Shown here piece after piece: positions 10,290-19,512 of a stretch of DNA of 32,128 nt. The stretch is from Bacteroidota bacterium (GTDB taxonomy: Bacteria > Bacteroidota > Bacteroidia > Bacteroidales > UBA10428). The stretch is from NCBI GenBank assembly GCA_003252385.1, contig QKEH01000110.1, forward strand, positions 1-32,128. The letters are read 5' to 3'. The translations under genes were made by a program, and so were the position numbers. Within the stretch, counting starts at the first letter, position 1, and the number at the start of each line of letters is the position of its first letter. The notes under the pieces were generated by a model. It did not search any database. It saw only the letters and a program-made list of their open reading frames with translations, and was not told where the DNA came from.

Positions 10290-11062
10290 AGGATTTGTGC
10301 ATAGCGGGTAAAATCTTTACTTCGCGGCTTTTTCTAGGTACGGGCAAGTTTAGCTCCAATACCGAAATGCAGGCGGCGGTCAGCGCTTCGGGAAGCCAGC
10401 TGGTAACCGTGGCTCTCAAACGGGTGAATAGGACCGACCCCAACGATGATTTGTTAAGTCACCTGGTATTGCCCGGCGTGAACCTGCTGCCGAATACTTC
10501 GGGGGTGCGTAATGCGCGCGAGGCGGTTTTTGCTGCCCAGTTGGCTCGCGAGGCGCTGGAAACCGACTGGCTGAAACTGGAGATACATCCCGATCCCAAA
10601 TACCTGCTTCCCGATGGGGAGGAAACCCTCAAAGCGGCGGAAGAATTGGTAAAGCTCGGATTTAAGGTACTGCCATACGTGCAGGCCGATCCGGTACTGT
10701 GTAAGAAACTCGAAGCCGTAGGCACGGCAGCCGTAATGCCATTGGGAGCACCTATTGGAACCAATAATGGTCTTCGTACGCTCGACTTTCTTCAAATTAT
10801 CATTGAACAAAGCCAGGTTCCTGTGGTTGTGGATGCCGGATTGGGGGCACCATCGCATGCTGCCTGGGCTATGGAAATTGGTGCCGATGCAGTATTGGTA
10901 AATACGGCTATTGCCGTTTCGCCCCATCCGGTGCAAATGGCAGCTGCCTTCCGAATGGCCGTAGAGGCCGGCCGAATGGCCTTCGAAGCACGACTGGCAG
11001 AACGATCGGTGCATGCCGAGGCCAGCAGTCCACTCACTCTCTTTTTGAATGAGCTGGAATAA
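10286..11062 (+). CDS. thiG: Thiazole synthase ThiG
   Basis: Builds the thiazole phosphate ring from deoxyxylulose 5-phosphate, the ThiS thiocarboxylate and dehydroglycine. 258-aa TIM barrel. Lys97 in WLKLEIHPD is the residue that forms the imine with the sugar substrate. [11 protein letters not shown] and the phosphate-binding [30 protein letters not shown] region are intact. It starts inside the thiE stop (ATGA overlap). ThiH downstream supplies dehydroglycine, as in anaerobes and facultative bacteria, in place of glycine oxidase ThiO. Confidence 0.96.
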   Translation: MKDLCIAGKIFTSRLFLGTGKFSSNTEMQAAVSASGSQLVTVALKRVNRTDPNDDLLSHLVLPGVNLLPNTSGVRNAREAVFAAQLAREALETDWLKLEIHPDPKYLLPDGEETLKAAEELVKLGFKVLPYVQADPVLCKKLEAVGTAAVMPLGAPIGTNNGLRTLDFLQIIIEQSQVPVVVDAGLGAPSHAAWAMEIGADAVLVNTAIAVSPHPVQMAAAFRMAVEAGRMAFEARLAERSVHAEASSPLTLFLNELE

Positions 11063-11109
11063 TAGGGCTGGCGAACGGATTTCATTCATTCTTTATTTGA
11101 GGGGAACGT

Positions 11110-12222
11110 ATGAGCTTTTATGAAGAAATAAAAAAATACAACTGGCAGCAGGTTAGCGAGCAACTGTACCGGAAGACCGGAGCCGATGTAACGCGTGCAC
11201 TGGCCCGGGACAAGCTGACACTGGACGACTTTCAGGCGCTGGTTTCACCTGCCGCCGAGCCTTTTCTGGAACAGATGGCTCAAAAAAGCAGGCAGCTTAC
11301 CCAAAAACGCTTCGGAAAAACCATTCAGATGTACATTCCTTTGTACTTGTCGAATGCCTGTACCAATAGCTGCGTCTATTGTGGCTTCAATCACAGTAAC
11401 CGGTTTGCGCGTACCATACTGAGTCTGGAGGAGGTGCAGGCTGAAGCCCGAAAAATAAAGGAATTGGGCTTTGAACATATTCTTCTGGTTACCGGCGAAG
11501 ACGATAAACGCTGCGGGGTAGACTACCTTGGTCAAATGATGGAATGGCTTCACCAGAGTTTTTCCCTGATATCCATTGAGGTGCAGCCCTTAAAAACATT
11601 GGAATACCAGCAACTTAAAAACCAAGGTTTACATACCGTTTATATCTACCAAGAAACCTATAATGAGGCGAACTACAAAAACTATCATCCATCGGGTCGG
11701 AAATCCAATTACCGATACCGGTTGGAAACGCCCGACCGTTTGGGACAGGCCGGTGTACATAAAATTGGACTGGGTTGTTTGTTAGGTCTCGAAGACTGGC
11801 GGGTTGACTCCTTTTTTACAGCCTTGCATTTGAGTTATCTGGAGAAAAAGTACTGGCAAACCAAATATTCCCTGTCATTTCCCCGCCTGCGTCCGCACGC
11901 CGGAACGTTTACACCCCGCTACCATGTTTCGCAACGCAATTTGGTGCAGTTGATTTGTGCGTACCGTTTGTTTAACGAACAGCTGGAGTTGTCCCTTTCT
12001 ACTCGCGAAGAACCCCGGTTTCGGGATCATATGCTAAAATTGGGGCCGACCTCCTTCAGTGCGGGTTCCAAAACCAATCCGGGGGGGTATTCAGGAGGGA
12101 GCAATACCCTGGAACAGTTCGCAGTACACGACGATCGCCCGCCAGCTGAAATTGCGCATACCATACGGCAGAATGGCTACGAGGTGGTATGGAAAGATTG
12201 GGATCAGATTATGCAAATGTAA
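11110..12222 (+). CDS. thiH: 2-iminoacetate synthase ThiH (radical SAM tyrosine lyase)
   Basis: Radical SAM enzyme that cleaves tyrosine to dehydroglycine (2-iminoacetate) and p-cresol, feeding ThiG. 370 aa, with the cluster motif Cys84-X3-Cys88-X2-Cys91 (CTNSCVYCGF) and the ThiH-specific IYQETYNEANYKNYHPSG and SFPRLRPHAG stretches. The C-terminal region ends with KTNPGGYSGGSNTLEQF-like sequence, typical of ThiH. Its presence suggests thiazole synthesis that works without oxygen. It lies 47 nt after thiG and 5 nt before the ThiF-like gene. Confidence 0.96.
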   Translation: MSFYEEIKKYNWQQVSEQLYRKTGADVTRALARDKLTLDDFQALVSPAAEPFLEQMAQKSRQLTQKRFGKTIQMYIPLYLSNACTNSCVYCGFNHSNRFARTILSLEEVQAEARKIKELGFEHILLVTGEDDKRCGVDYLGQMMEWLHQSFSLISIEVQPLKTLEYQQLKNQGLHTVYIYQETYNEANYKNYHPSGRKSNYRYRLETPDRLGQAGVHKIGLGCLLGLEDWRVDSFFTALHLSYLEKKYWQTKYSLSFPRLRPHAGTFTPRYHVSQRNLVQLICAYRLFNEQLELSLSTREEPRFRDHMLKLGPTSFSAGSKTNPGGYSGGSNTLEQFAVHDDRPPAEIAHTIRQNGYEVVWKDWDQIMQM

Positions 12223-12227
12223 AGCTT

Positions 12228-12926
12228 ATGAATGAGAAACAACGAGAACGTTACAGCCGGCATACCCTGCTGGCTCAGATAGGAGAGGAAGGACAACAAA
12301 AGCTTCTTGATGCCCGTGTCTTGGTAATAGGCGCTGGCGGGCTTGGTGCCCCGATAATTCAGTACCTGATGGCCGCAGGCGTTGGAACGCTCGGCATTGT
12401 GGATGCCGATGTGGTAAGCCTTTCCAATTTGCAACGCCAGGTGTTGTATCGCGAAGATCAGTTGGGGCAGCCAAAAACCGAAATGCTGCGTGCCACCATG
12501 GCGCATTTGAATTCGGATGTTAAGCTGATCACTTACCCGTTTTGGCTCATCGAAAGCAATGTCTGCGAGATAGTTGCCGGGTACGATATGGTTGTGGGGG
12601 CTACCGATAATTTTGCTTCGCGCCGCTGTATCGACCGGGTCACCCGGGAGCAGGGGAAACCCTTTATACACGGTTCCATTGGTGAGTTCGAGGGTCAGGT
12701 GAGTGTTTTTAATTTTCAGGGAGGTATTTCCTATAGCGAGCTTTTTCCGGACACCCCTGATGAAAAGCTGCTACCCAAAGGTGTTATGGGGGTATTGCCC
12801 GGTATAATAGGCAGTTTGCAAGCCTGCGAGGTAATTAAAATTGTGGTTGGCATAGGTGAGGTGTTAAGCGGAAAGCTTCTGGTATACAATGCCCTTACCT
12901 GCGAAATGCGGAAATTCGAACTTTGA
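12228..12926 (+). CDS. thiF: ThiF/MoeB-family adenylyltransferase lacking Cys motifs
   Basis: By context this enzyme activates the ThiS C-terminal glycine as acyl-adenylate. From ATG 12228 it has 232 aa; the same frame opens at 12189 inside thiH, but the 12228 start (MNEKQRERYSRHTLL) fits the family and follows the thiH stop by 5 nt. E1-like features are present: RYSRH, nucleotide loop VIGAGGLGAP, D-D (VDADVVSLSNLQRQ) and GATDNFASRR. The two CxxC zinc-binding pairs of E. coli ThiF/MoeB are absent (ISYSELFP where YRCLFP is usual, and no C-terminal CxxC). The region of the catalytic Cys184 reads LLPKGVMGVLPG. The protein can plausibly adenylate ThiS, but sulfur transfer must differ from the E. 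coli scheme. Confidence 0.85.
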   Translation: MNEKQRERYSRHTLLAQIGEEGQQKLLDARVLVIGAGGLGAPIIQYLMAAGVGTLGIVDADVVSLSNLQRQVLYREDQLGQPKTEMLRATMAHLNSDVKLITYPFWLIESNVCEIVAGYDMVVGATDNFASRRCIDRVTREQGKPFIHGSIGEFEGQVSVFNFQGGISYSELFPDTPDEKLLPKGVMGVLPGIIGSLQACEVIKIVVGIGEVLSGKLLVYNALTCEMRKFEL

Positions 12927-13121
12927 CACAGGGGGTTTCTTACAGATTCGGTATCTGTAACAGTGTGTTTTTATGCCAGATAACTTCGGTGAAACGGCAC
13001 TATCCGGTAACCATTACCATTTTTCGCAAATATTTTGTATATTCCAAAGTACACCGGAGTGTAAGCAGGTGGTATACGCTGAAGACGCACCGGAAAATAC
13101 CAAACCAACCATCTATTGCCC

Positions 13122-13475
13122 ATGAACCCGAAAAGAGTATGCCCGGTGTGCGGGGATCCGATACTGGGGCGTATCGACAAGAAGTTTTGCAGCGATCAGT
13201 GCCGTTCCGATCACAACAATCTTCGGAACCGCGATACCAATCATGTGGTGCGTCGAATAAACGGAGTATTGCGAAAGAACCGCAGGATACTGGAGGAACT
13301 TAACCCCGATGGCAAAATTAAAATTGCCCGTCAGCAACTCAGTTCGAGGGGCTTCGATTTTAAGCATTTCACCAGTATTTACCGCACAAAAACCGGAAAC
13401 ACCTACTATTTCTGCTACGAACAGGGATATCTGCTGCTAGACGAGACCTATTGTGCTTTGGTGAAAAAGGACTGA
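13122..13475 (+). CDS. Small zinc-ribbon protein of unknown function
   Basis: 117 aa from ATG 13122; a TTG two codons upstream is the only alternative in frame. The N-terminus carries a likely zinc ribbon, Cys7-X2-Cys10-X12-Cys23-X3-Cys27 (CPVCG ... KKFCSDQC), followed by a basic helix (RSDHNNLRNRD, RRINGVLRKNRRIL). A conserved-looking C-terminal half contains YRTKTGNTYYFCYEQGYLLL. The pattern suggests nucleic-acid binding, but I cannot name a function; I recall similar small proteins in Bacteroidota. It stands alone after the thiamine operon (195-nt gap). Its stop lies 2 nt from the stop of the convergent protease gene. Confidence 0.75.
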   Translation: MNPKRVCPVCGDPILGRIDKKFCSDQCRSDHNNLRNRDTNHVVRRINGVLRKNRRILEELNPDGKIKIARQQLSSRGFDFKHFTSIYRTKTGNTYYFCYEQGYLLLDETYCALVKKD

Positions 13476-13477
13476 AG

Positions 13478-15907
13478 TTATTGTTTAATCACCTGCAAAA
13501 TTTCGCTTTTTCGGGAGGTGCTTACAACGAGTTGATACCCACCCGGAGCCAGCTGCGAAATATTCTCGATAAACTGGCCGTTGGATGGTAGCGCATCCAA
13601 CCGATTGTTGAGTACCTGTTGTCCGGACAGGGTATAAAGTTGTATCTGTACCGTTTCTCCTGCAAAAGAGTTGAGGTTAATGTGCAGATAATCGCTGGTT
13701 GGGTTTGGATAAACAGAAATTTGTTTAATCAGGTTCCCGGACAGTGCAGACGGTTGGGTAATGTTCACTGAAAAGGAAACCGATGCACTTAATCCGGAGG
13801 TGTTTGTTGCGGAAAGTTCCACTTCCAGAATTCCGGCTTCCTGAGGGGCTACTTTTAAATAACCATCCTGAATGCTCACCTGAGCTATAGTTGAATTGCT
13901 GGTGAAGAAATTGAAATACAAACTGGCTTTTCCCGGATCGGAAAATATATTGGTAAGAGCCAGGTTAAGTTCTTCATCAACCGACACTACGGTATCGTGT
14001 GGCAACCGGCTGATTATAGGAGACAGGCGGCTTCCATTTACAACGAAAACCGGAAGCGTAACCGAACTGATGGATGCACACTGTTGCTCACCGGAAGCAG
14101 TTAGTGTAATGGAATAAATGCCTTCGTGTTCGGTTTCAAATAGGGCATCGGTGTCGGTACTAAAGGGAATCCCGTTCACGGCCCACTGATAGCTGGTGGC
14201 ATTTACTGAGGTATTGGTCAGTTGTATCTGAGCAGGAAGTGTTCCCAGGTAGAGGCTGTCCACTTCGAAGGAGGCATTCACAGGGTTCATAACAGGTTCA
14301 CCCAAACCTACGGCATACCAGGCGTTGGTAACGGCCACGTATTCGTCGGAACACATGCCGTACAAATCAATGGCCGACTGCTGGGAATAGAAGCGGGCGT
14401 CTTCGTACTGGGCATTGGGTGTCAGGTATACGGTAAGTGTACGGTAGGCTATGCGGGCGGCTTTCTCCAGCCCAATTCCGGCAACCTGATAGGTGTTGTT
14501 CATGTCGTTGGTACCCGAACCTCCTTCGGCCAGCAAGTAGAACCAATGATTTTGCACGCCACTGTTGGTATGGATACCTCCGTTGTCGTTCTCACCGGAT
14601 ATCCAGTATGCACCTAAATAGGTGTCCGGATCGCGGAAAGCTTTCGGATCGGCCATACTGCGCGAGGCGGTTCCGGTTAGCGAGAATTCTTCACCCAACT
14701 GGTAGTTGGCCGTGTTTGGATTGGCATAAAAATCAACCACCACACCAAAAATATCGCTGAATGATTCATTTAAAGCACCCGATTCGCCCTCGTATACCAG
14801 AGCCGCACTGTGCTCGGTTATGGCATGGGTATATTCGTGGGCAACAATATCGGTGGAGGTTAGGGCAGAACGCTTCACTCCGTCGCCATCGCCAAAAACA
14901 AATTCGTAACCATCCCAGAAGGCGTTGTTGTAATTTTCGCCAAAGTGCAGGTAGCTGGTTATAGTGGCTCCCTGGTTGTCGAATGAATTCCGGTCAAATT
15001 TTTCCCGGAAATAATCGTAACAGGCCTGAAATGCATAGTGGGCATTGGTGGCGGCATCGTCCTGGTTTTCGTTGGAATCCCAATGATTGTCGTTGTCGTA
15101 AAAACTGACTGCAGCCGAAAACATATAGGAAGTATTCAGGTTCAGGGTGTTTATTGCGGTCTGACGCGATTGATCGTTCAGCGTATAACGAAGGCCGTTA
15201 AAATCGGTGCCAATGGCCTGAGTGCCGTTGTATTTGGTTTGGGCGACACCCATGCTACTCTCGGTATGCAAGCGATTGGTGGTTTTACGCACGGTGCCGT
15301 TCACTGCATCAACAAATACATAGCAGCGATTTACGGGTTGGATGGAATACAGGTCGATCTTATAGCAAAGAAAGTAGGTATTGTTCAGTGGCAGGATAAC
15401 CAATTGTGGAGCCTCAGTGGGCTGGTTTAAGCTGTCGTTGCGGTACTGAGCTGCACCCATTTCGTTCCTGGCAATTTGCTGGGCTTCCGATTCCGTAAGT
15501 ACCGGTCGGGTGGTAACCCTTTGAGGTACCGGATAATCGGTATTGATACTACGTACTTTGTTGTTTCGGGAATGGGTGTTAACCATAGCGCCTTCAATGG
15601 GCAGTCCACGGTAGCTAACCTGGTAGCGGGTATGCACATCACCCATCGGGTCGGTACTTTGTTTTTTTTCTACCAGTTGAAGTTCCGATGGTAAGCTGAT
15701 TAAGGTACTTGAGGAAGCGCTTTTGGAGTAGCGGGTGTTGTTTTCCTCAAATTCAATATAATGTCGGTTACTGTTTTGGGAGTTAACCCATGCTTTTTCC
15801 GCTCCTGGATAGTGCTTGGCGGCCTTGTCACCATAGAAAACCTGGGCATGGTTTGCCTGAAAGCTGGCAAATAACAGGACGAATACAATGGTTGAAGTTC
15901 GTTTCAT
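13478..15907 (-). CDS. M4-family (thermolysin-like) metalloprotease, T9SS-secreted
   Basis: Secreted zinc protease of 809 aa. Signal peptide at about 1-21 (to NHA). A fungalysin/thermolysin propeptide and PepSY-like region follow (about 60-210). The M4 catalytic domain has His357-Glu358-Tyr-Thr-His361 and the third zinc ligand Glu381 (GALNESFSDIFG). The M4 C-terminal domain includes GGIHTNSGVQNHWFYLLAEGG with the catalytic-type histidine. Next come a PKD-like domain (about 545-630) and an Ig/cadherin-like domain (about 635-720). Residues 730-809 form a T9SS type A sorting domain (SVYPNP start, LYTLSGQQV, LAPGGYQLVV). The protein should cross the outer membrane by T9SS and be released or surface-anchored to degrade external proteins. 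A minus-strand promoter is visible upstream. Confidence 0.94.
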   Translation of the reverse strand: MKRTSTIVFVLLFASFQANHAQVFYGDKAAKHYPGAEKAWVNSQNSNRHYIEFEENNTRYSKSASSSTLISLPSELQLVEKKQSTDPMGDVHTRYQVSYRGLPIEGAMVNTHSRNNKVRSINTDYPVPQRVTTRPVLTESEAQQIARNEMGAAQYRNDSLNQPTEAPQLVILPLNNTYFLCYKIDLYSIQPVNRCYVFVDAVNGTVRKTTNRLHTESSMGVAQTKYNGTQAIGTDFNGLRYTLNDQSRQTAINTLNLNTSYMFSAAVSFYDNDNHWDSNENQDDAATNAHYAFQACYDYFREKFDRNSFDNQGATITSYLHFGENYNNAFWDGYEFVFGDGDGVKRSALTSTDIVAHEYTHAITEHSAALVYEGESGALNESFSDIFGVVVDFYANPNTANYQLGEEFSLTGTASRSMADPKAFRDPDTYLGAYWISGENDNGGIHTNSGVQNHWFYLLAEGGSGTNDMNNTYQVAGIGLEKAARIAYRTLTVYLTPNAQYEDARFYSQQSAIDLYGMCSDEYVAVTNAWYAVGLGEPVMNPVNASFEVDSLYLGTLPAQIQLTNTSVNATSYQWAVNGIPFSTDTDALFETEHEGIYSITLTASGEQQCASISSVTLPVFVVNGSRLSPIISRLPHDTVVSVDEELNLALTNIFSDPGKASLYFNFFTSNSTIAQVSIQDGYLKVAPQEAGILEVELSATNTSGLSASVSFSVNITQPSALSGNLIKQISVYPNPTSDYLHINLNSFAGETVQIQLYTLSGQQVLNNRLDALPSNGQFIENISQLAPGGYQLVVSTSRKSEILQVIKQ

Positions 15908-15932
15908 AACGCCGTTGCCCGAGTAGTTTATT

Positions 15933-15969
15933 CAAAAGTACGCTTATGGCATTGAAGGCGTGGAACAAA
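15933..15969 (-). promoter_or_regulatory. Putative promoter of the protease gene
   Basis: On the minus strand, TTTG (plus 15966-15969) is followed after 25 nt by TACTTTTG (plus 15933-15940), which matches TAnnTTTG exactly. The spacer is longer than the usual 19-21 nt. The -7 box lies 25 nt upstream of the protease ATG. Confidence 0.45.
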
Positions 15970-16142
15970 CTTGACCAACGACAGGGTTTCTTTGGCTAAC
16001 GGAATAAATGCATCGATTGGGTCTTTCGGTAAATTCGGATAAGGGTTAACCGGCTAATTTATAACGGGGTGGATAGGCATTTAAAACCGGCTGTTCGACC
16101 GGAAAAGATTGCTCCAGCTTGTTGGCTGAGCCAATTGGAGTG

Positions 16143-19100
16143 CTACCCGGGTTTGTAGGGAATGGTAAAGTAAAAGGTGCTCCCTTTGCCTTCTTCGGAT
16201 TCCAACCAGATTTTACCTCCCAGAATCACTACATACGAGCGACAAAGAGCCAAGCCCAGTCCCAATCCTTCGTACTTTCGGGTATGCCCGGTTGAACCCT
16301 GTCGGAATTCATCAAATATCAGATCCTTCTGGCCTTCGGCTATGCCAATTCCGGTATCGGATATTGAATATTCAATGAAGCTATTCTTTATGGAACAGCC
16401 AATCCGGATTTCGCCCTGTTCGGTAAATTTAATGGCATTATCGAGCAGGTTATTCAGAACAATAAGAACTTTGTAATGGTCGGTATCCACAATTTGTTTC
16501 AGATCGGCAAGATTTTGTCGGAGAATTATGCGAATGGGTTTGTTTTCTGCCATCACCTTGTCTTTGGCTGTCAGGTTAGCTTCCATAAGCGAGGTTCCCA
16601 ACGGGCGTTTTTGTGTTTTTACCTGAATACTTCCTGAATGCACGGCCGATACATTGAGAATGGAATCCAGAATAGCCAGTAGTTCATTACTTTTTTCTTT
16701 TATGATATCACTGTACTGTTTACGGCGATCCGGTGAGAGCCCCTCACGAACCAGAATTTGGGCAAAGCCATTTATTCCGTTAATTGGAGTACGAATCTCA
16801 TGCGACAGGTTTGCAAGAATCGAACTTTTAAGGTTGTTGGATTCTTCGGCTTTAATTTTAGCTTCAGTGAGTAATTGTTCTTGTTCCTTTCGGTTGGCCA
16901 ATTCCGAGCGCAATTGCTGCAGGCGGTAACGGAAAAACAGTACCAGTGTAAGCACCGCGATAATTGTGGCAATAAGTCTAAATGCCAACGTTTGCCAGAT
17001 GGGTGGTACAATGTGCAGGGTTATCGTTTTGGGTGTTTTGCTCCAAATGCCATCGGAATTGGAGCCCAGTACGTTAAACCTATACTTGCCCGGTTCGAGG
17101 TTGGTGTACCGTGCAAAACGTGATTGGGAATTGGTACTGTTCCAATCCGTATCAAATCCGTCCAGTTTGTATTTGTATTTGTTTTTCTGAGGTGAGGCAT
17201 AATGCAATGCACTGAAGTGAATGGTCAGGCTGTTTTCGGTGTACTTCAGGCGCAGGCTGCTGGTTTGGTCGATACTCTCACTTAGGATTAGGCGTCCGTT
17301 GTAGGGATCGTTTACGTTAATGTCGGTATTAAAAAGTTGCAAGCGGGTGATTACCACTTTGGGTTGGGTGGTGTCTTCCTGGATATCCTTGGGAAAGAAA
17401 GCATTAAAACCGTTAACACCGCCAAATAGCAACTGTCCGGTGGCAAGTTTGCATCCGGCGAGTTCGCCAAATTCGTTGTCCTGAAGGCCGTCGTTACTAT
17501 CGTAATTATTCATTCTACTGCTGTATGGATTGTACCGTGTAAGGCCCTTATTGCTGGCAATCCAAAGGTTTCCTTTATGGTCTTCCAGTATTTCTTTGAT
17601 ATTGTTATTGGGCAGCCCCTGGCGTGTGGTGATATGCCGGAAATGCTCCGGAGTGTTGGCGGTGGGAGCAATATAGTGGTTTAATCCGCCGCCGAGTGTG
17701 CCAATCCAGATTTGGCCGGTTAGGGTCTGCATCACCCGGAGAATGTAGTTATGGCTGATAGTCAGTGTGTCGGTGCTTGAATGTTGATATACTATAAAGT
17801 GAAGATTGGCTTTGTCCTTTTGGTGAACGGGAAGCACACACAAACCGTTTCCGGTTCCTATCCAGAGTTGTCCCTCATCGTCTTCCATCAGGCTTCGAAC
17901 CACATCGGAGGGAAGGTTGGTGTTGTCGGAATTGAAAATTTCTACCCGGGGATCTTCACTAAAGGGATCGTATCGGCCAAGTCCTTCGGTATAGATGGCC
18001 AACCACACCAGGCTGTCGGAGGTCTGAAGTACGTTCATGTGCATTTTGTTGGCAGAGGCAATGGGGGTGATCCCGGAATTTACGCCAAGATGTACTTTAT
18101 TAAGCGATACCAATGTATTGGTAAAACCGCAACCAGCCCAGATTTGTGGTATGTTCGGGGTTTGTACATCGGCAATGCTGTACACACTGTGCCAAATGGA
18201 ATTTTTGTTGGGTTCAAAATGGATGTATGGAGCATTAAAGTTCGGGAAGTTCCCGGGCGATGGCAACAGAAACAGGTCGTGGTTGTCGGTGCCCAGCCAA
18301 ATATTTTGTTCCTTGTCCTGATGGATCGCACGCAATTTGATGCGGTAACTTTTAAGGTCGGTGTCTTGAATGTGCTGAACGTGATAAAAGCGGTTTTGCC
18401 TGGGGTTGAGAACACTCACCCCGCCTGCTTTGGTGCCGAACCAGAGAATGCCGGTGGCATCCCGGAAAATAGCATTCACAATATCTGTGGTCAGGCTGCT
18501 GTTTTCGGAGGTAAAGTGCTCGGTTGGTTGATACGGAAACGGAGAACCTGATTTTCTTTGGAAGAGATAAATACCATGGGTACTTCCTACCCAAAGATTG
18601 GTGTCGAGGTCGGTATTAAGGGCAGTAGCAACAATTTTAGAGAAGTATTCAATCTTTGGTTGGTCGTTTCGGAGGGAAGGATTTCGAATCAGAATCAGTC
18701 CGCACTGAAGTGCAACAACATAACCTTCGGGACAGGCTGTGGCCGTTTCGAACAAGTTGTCGCCAAAATGGATTGTTTCTGTTCTTCCCGTGGGTTCATA
18801 GTGCCTGTTGAGCCAGATAACATCAATGCCACCATAGGAGATTACCCAAAGGCAGGTATCGGAGGCTTTGAATAAATCGCGAATCTGGGGGCGTTTTACA
18901 TAAATGGGTAGTGAATCGGAGCGGTAGCTGTAATTATTAAGGTTGTACATTCCCTGCTGACTGGTTATGCGGTACAATGCCTGGCTGGTGTTAAACCATA
19001 CCGATCCATCCGGTAACGCCACGATGTCATCGATCATTAAATCGTTAAAAAGTGTTGCCTCGGCCTCCGATCGGGGGAAACGGGTGAAGTTCTCAGTGAC

Positions 19101-19421
19101 CGGGTTGAAGCGGCATATACCCGCATCGTCGAGGGTTATCCAGAGGTTGCCTTGGGGATCTTCGGTGATGGAATGGGTCAGATTGCTGCTTATAGAATAG
19201 GGATTATCCAACGATGATTGATAGGGTTTAAAGGAATATCCATCGTAGCGGTTTAAACCATCGTAAGTGCTAAACCACATGAAGCCACGGTGATCCTGGT
19301 GTATGTCTAATACATCGTTTTGCGATAATCCGTCGGTGGAAGTGAGGGAGCGGAAGAGATATTCGTGTGCACCCAGAACCGAGAACTTTACTACAAGCAG
19401 TATGATACCAATTATTCGCAT
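16143..19421 (-). CDS. Reg_prop/Y_Y_Y sensor histidine kinase without receiver
   Basis: 1092-aa membrane sensor of the architecture common in Bacteroidota glycan-sensing hybrid kinases, but cut short. Signal peptide or anchor at 1-18. Periplasmic two-component-regulator propeller repeats cover most of 20-690; motifs such as GFMWFSTYDGLNRYDG, LWVGSTHGIYLF and LWIGTGNGLCVL recur. A Y_Y_Y domain precedes one membrane helix at about 812-832. HisKA has phospho-acceptor His874 (LSHEIRTPINGINGF). The HATPase domain has an N box (NNLLDNAIKFTE), G1 (DTGIGI) and G2 (GLGLGLALC), ending at the stop. The receiver and AraC domains of classic hybrids are missing, and no response regulator lies nearby, so its partner is unknown. 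It may sense a polymer breakdown product. The protease gene is 235 nt downstream on the same strand. Confidence 0.93.
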   Translation of the reverse strand: MRIIGIILLVVKFSVLGAHEYLFRSLTSTDGLSQNDVLDIHQDHRGFMWFSTYDGLNRYDGYSFKPYQSSLDNPYSISSNLTHSITEDPQGNLWITLDDAGICRFNPVTENFTRFPRSEAEATLFNDLMIDDIVALPDGSVWFNTSQALYRITSQQGMYNLNNYSYRSDSLPIYVKRPQIRDLFKASDTCLWVISYGGIDVIWLNRHYEPTGRTETIHFGDNLFETATACPEGYVVALQCGLILIRNPSLRNDQPKIEYFSKIVATALNTDLDTNLWVGSTHGIYLFQRKSGSPFPYQPTEHFTSENSSLTTDIVNAIFRDATGILWFGTKAGGVSVLNPRQNRFYHVQHIQDTDLKSYRIKLRAIHQDKEQNIWLGTDNHDLFLLPSPGNFPNFNAPYIHFEPNKNSIWHSVYSIADVQTPNIPQIWAGCGFTNTLVSLNKVHLGVNSGITPIASANKMHMNVLQTSDSLVWLAIYTEGLGRYDPFSEDPRVEIFNSDNTNLPSDVVRSLMEDDEGQLWIGTGNGLCVLPVHQKDKANLHFIVYQHSSTDTLTISHNYILRVMQTLTGQIWIGTLGGGLNHYIAPTANTPEHFRHITTRQGLPNNNIKEILEDHKGNLWIASNKGLTRYNPYSSRMNNYDSNDGLQDNEFGELAGCKLATGQLLFGGVNGFNAFFPKDIQEDTTQPKVVITRLQLFNTDINVNDPYNGRLILSESIDQTSSLRLKYTENSLTIHFSALHYASPQKNKYKYKLDGFDTDWNSTNSQSRFARYTNLEPGKYRFNVLGSNSDGIWSKTPKTITLHIVPPIWQTLAFRLIATIIAVLTLVLFFRYRLQQLRSELANRKEQEQLLTEAKIKAEESNNLKSSILANLSHEIRTPINGINGFAQILVREGLSPDRRKQYSDIIKEKSNELLAILDSILNVSAVHSGSIQVKTQKRPLGTSLMEANLTAKDKVMAENKPIRIILRQNLADLKQIVDTDHYKVLIVLNNLLDNAIKFTEQGEIRIGCSIKNSFIEYSISDTGIGIAEGQKDLIFDEFRQGSTGHTRKYEGLGLGLALCRSYVVILGGKIWLESEEGKGSTFYFTIPYKPG

Positions 19422-19512
19422 AGGTGAATGGGTATTCCACCTTAAGATACAAAATTTCCGGCTTTTTTCGAATGCGAAACTGCTGAATAGGTTGCTACTA
19501 CGAAACGTGAAT

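Noticed and set aside
12189-12227. Longer start for the ThiF-like gene
   Set aside because: Would place 13 extra codons inside thiH without family similarity. ATG 12228 starts right after thiH and fits known N-termini.
17781-18551. 256-codon open frame on the plus strand
   Set aside because: Lies entirely antisense to the propeller region of the histidine kinase, whose sequence is clearly coding. No recognisable domain and no start context; a shadow of biased codon use.
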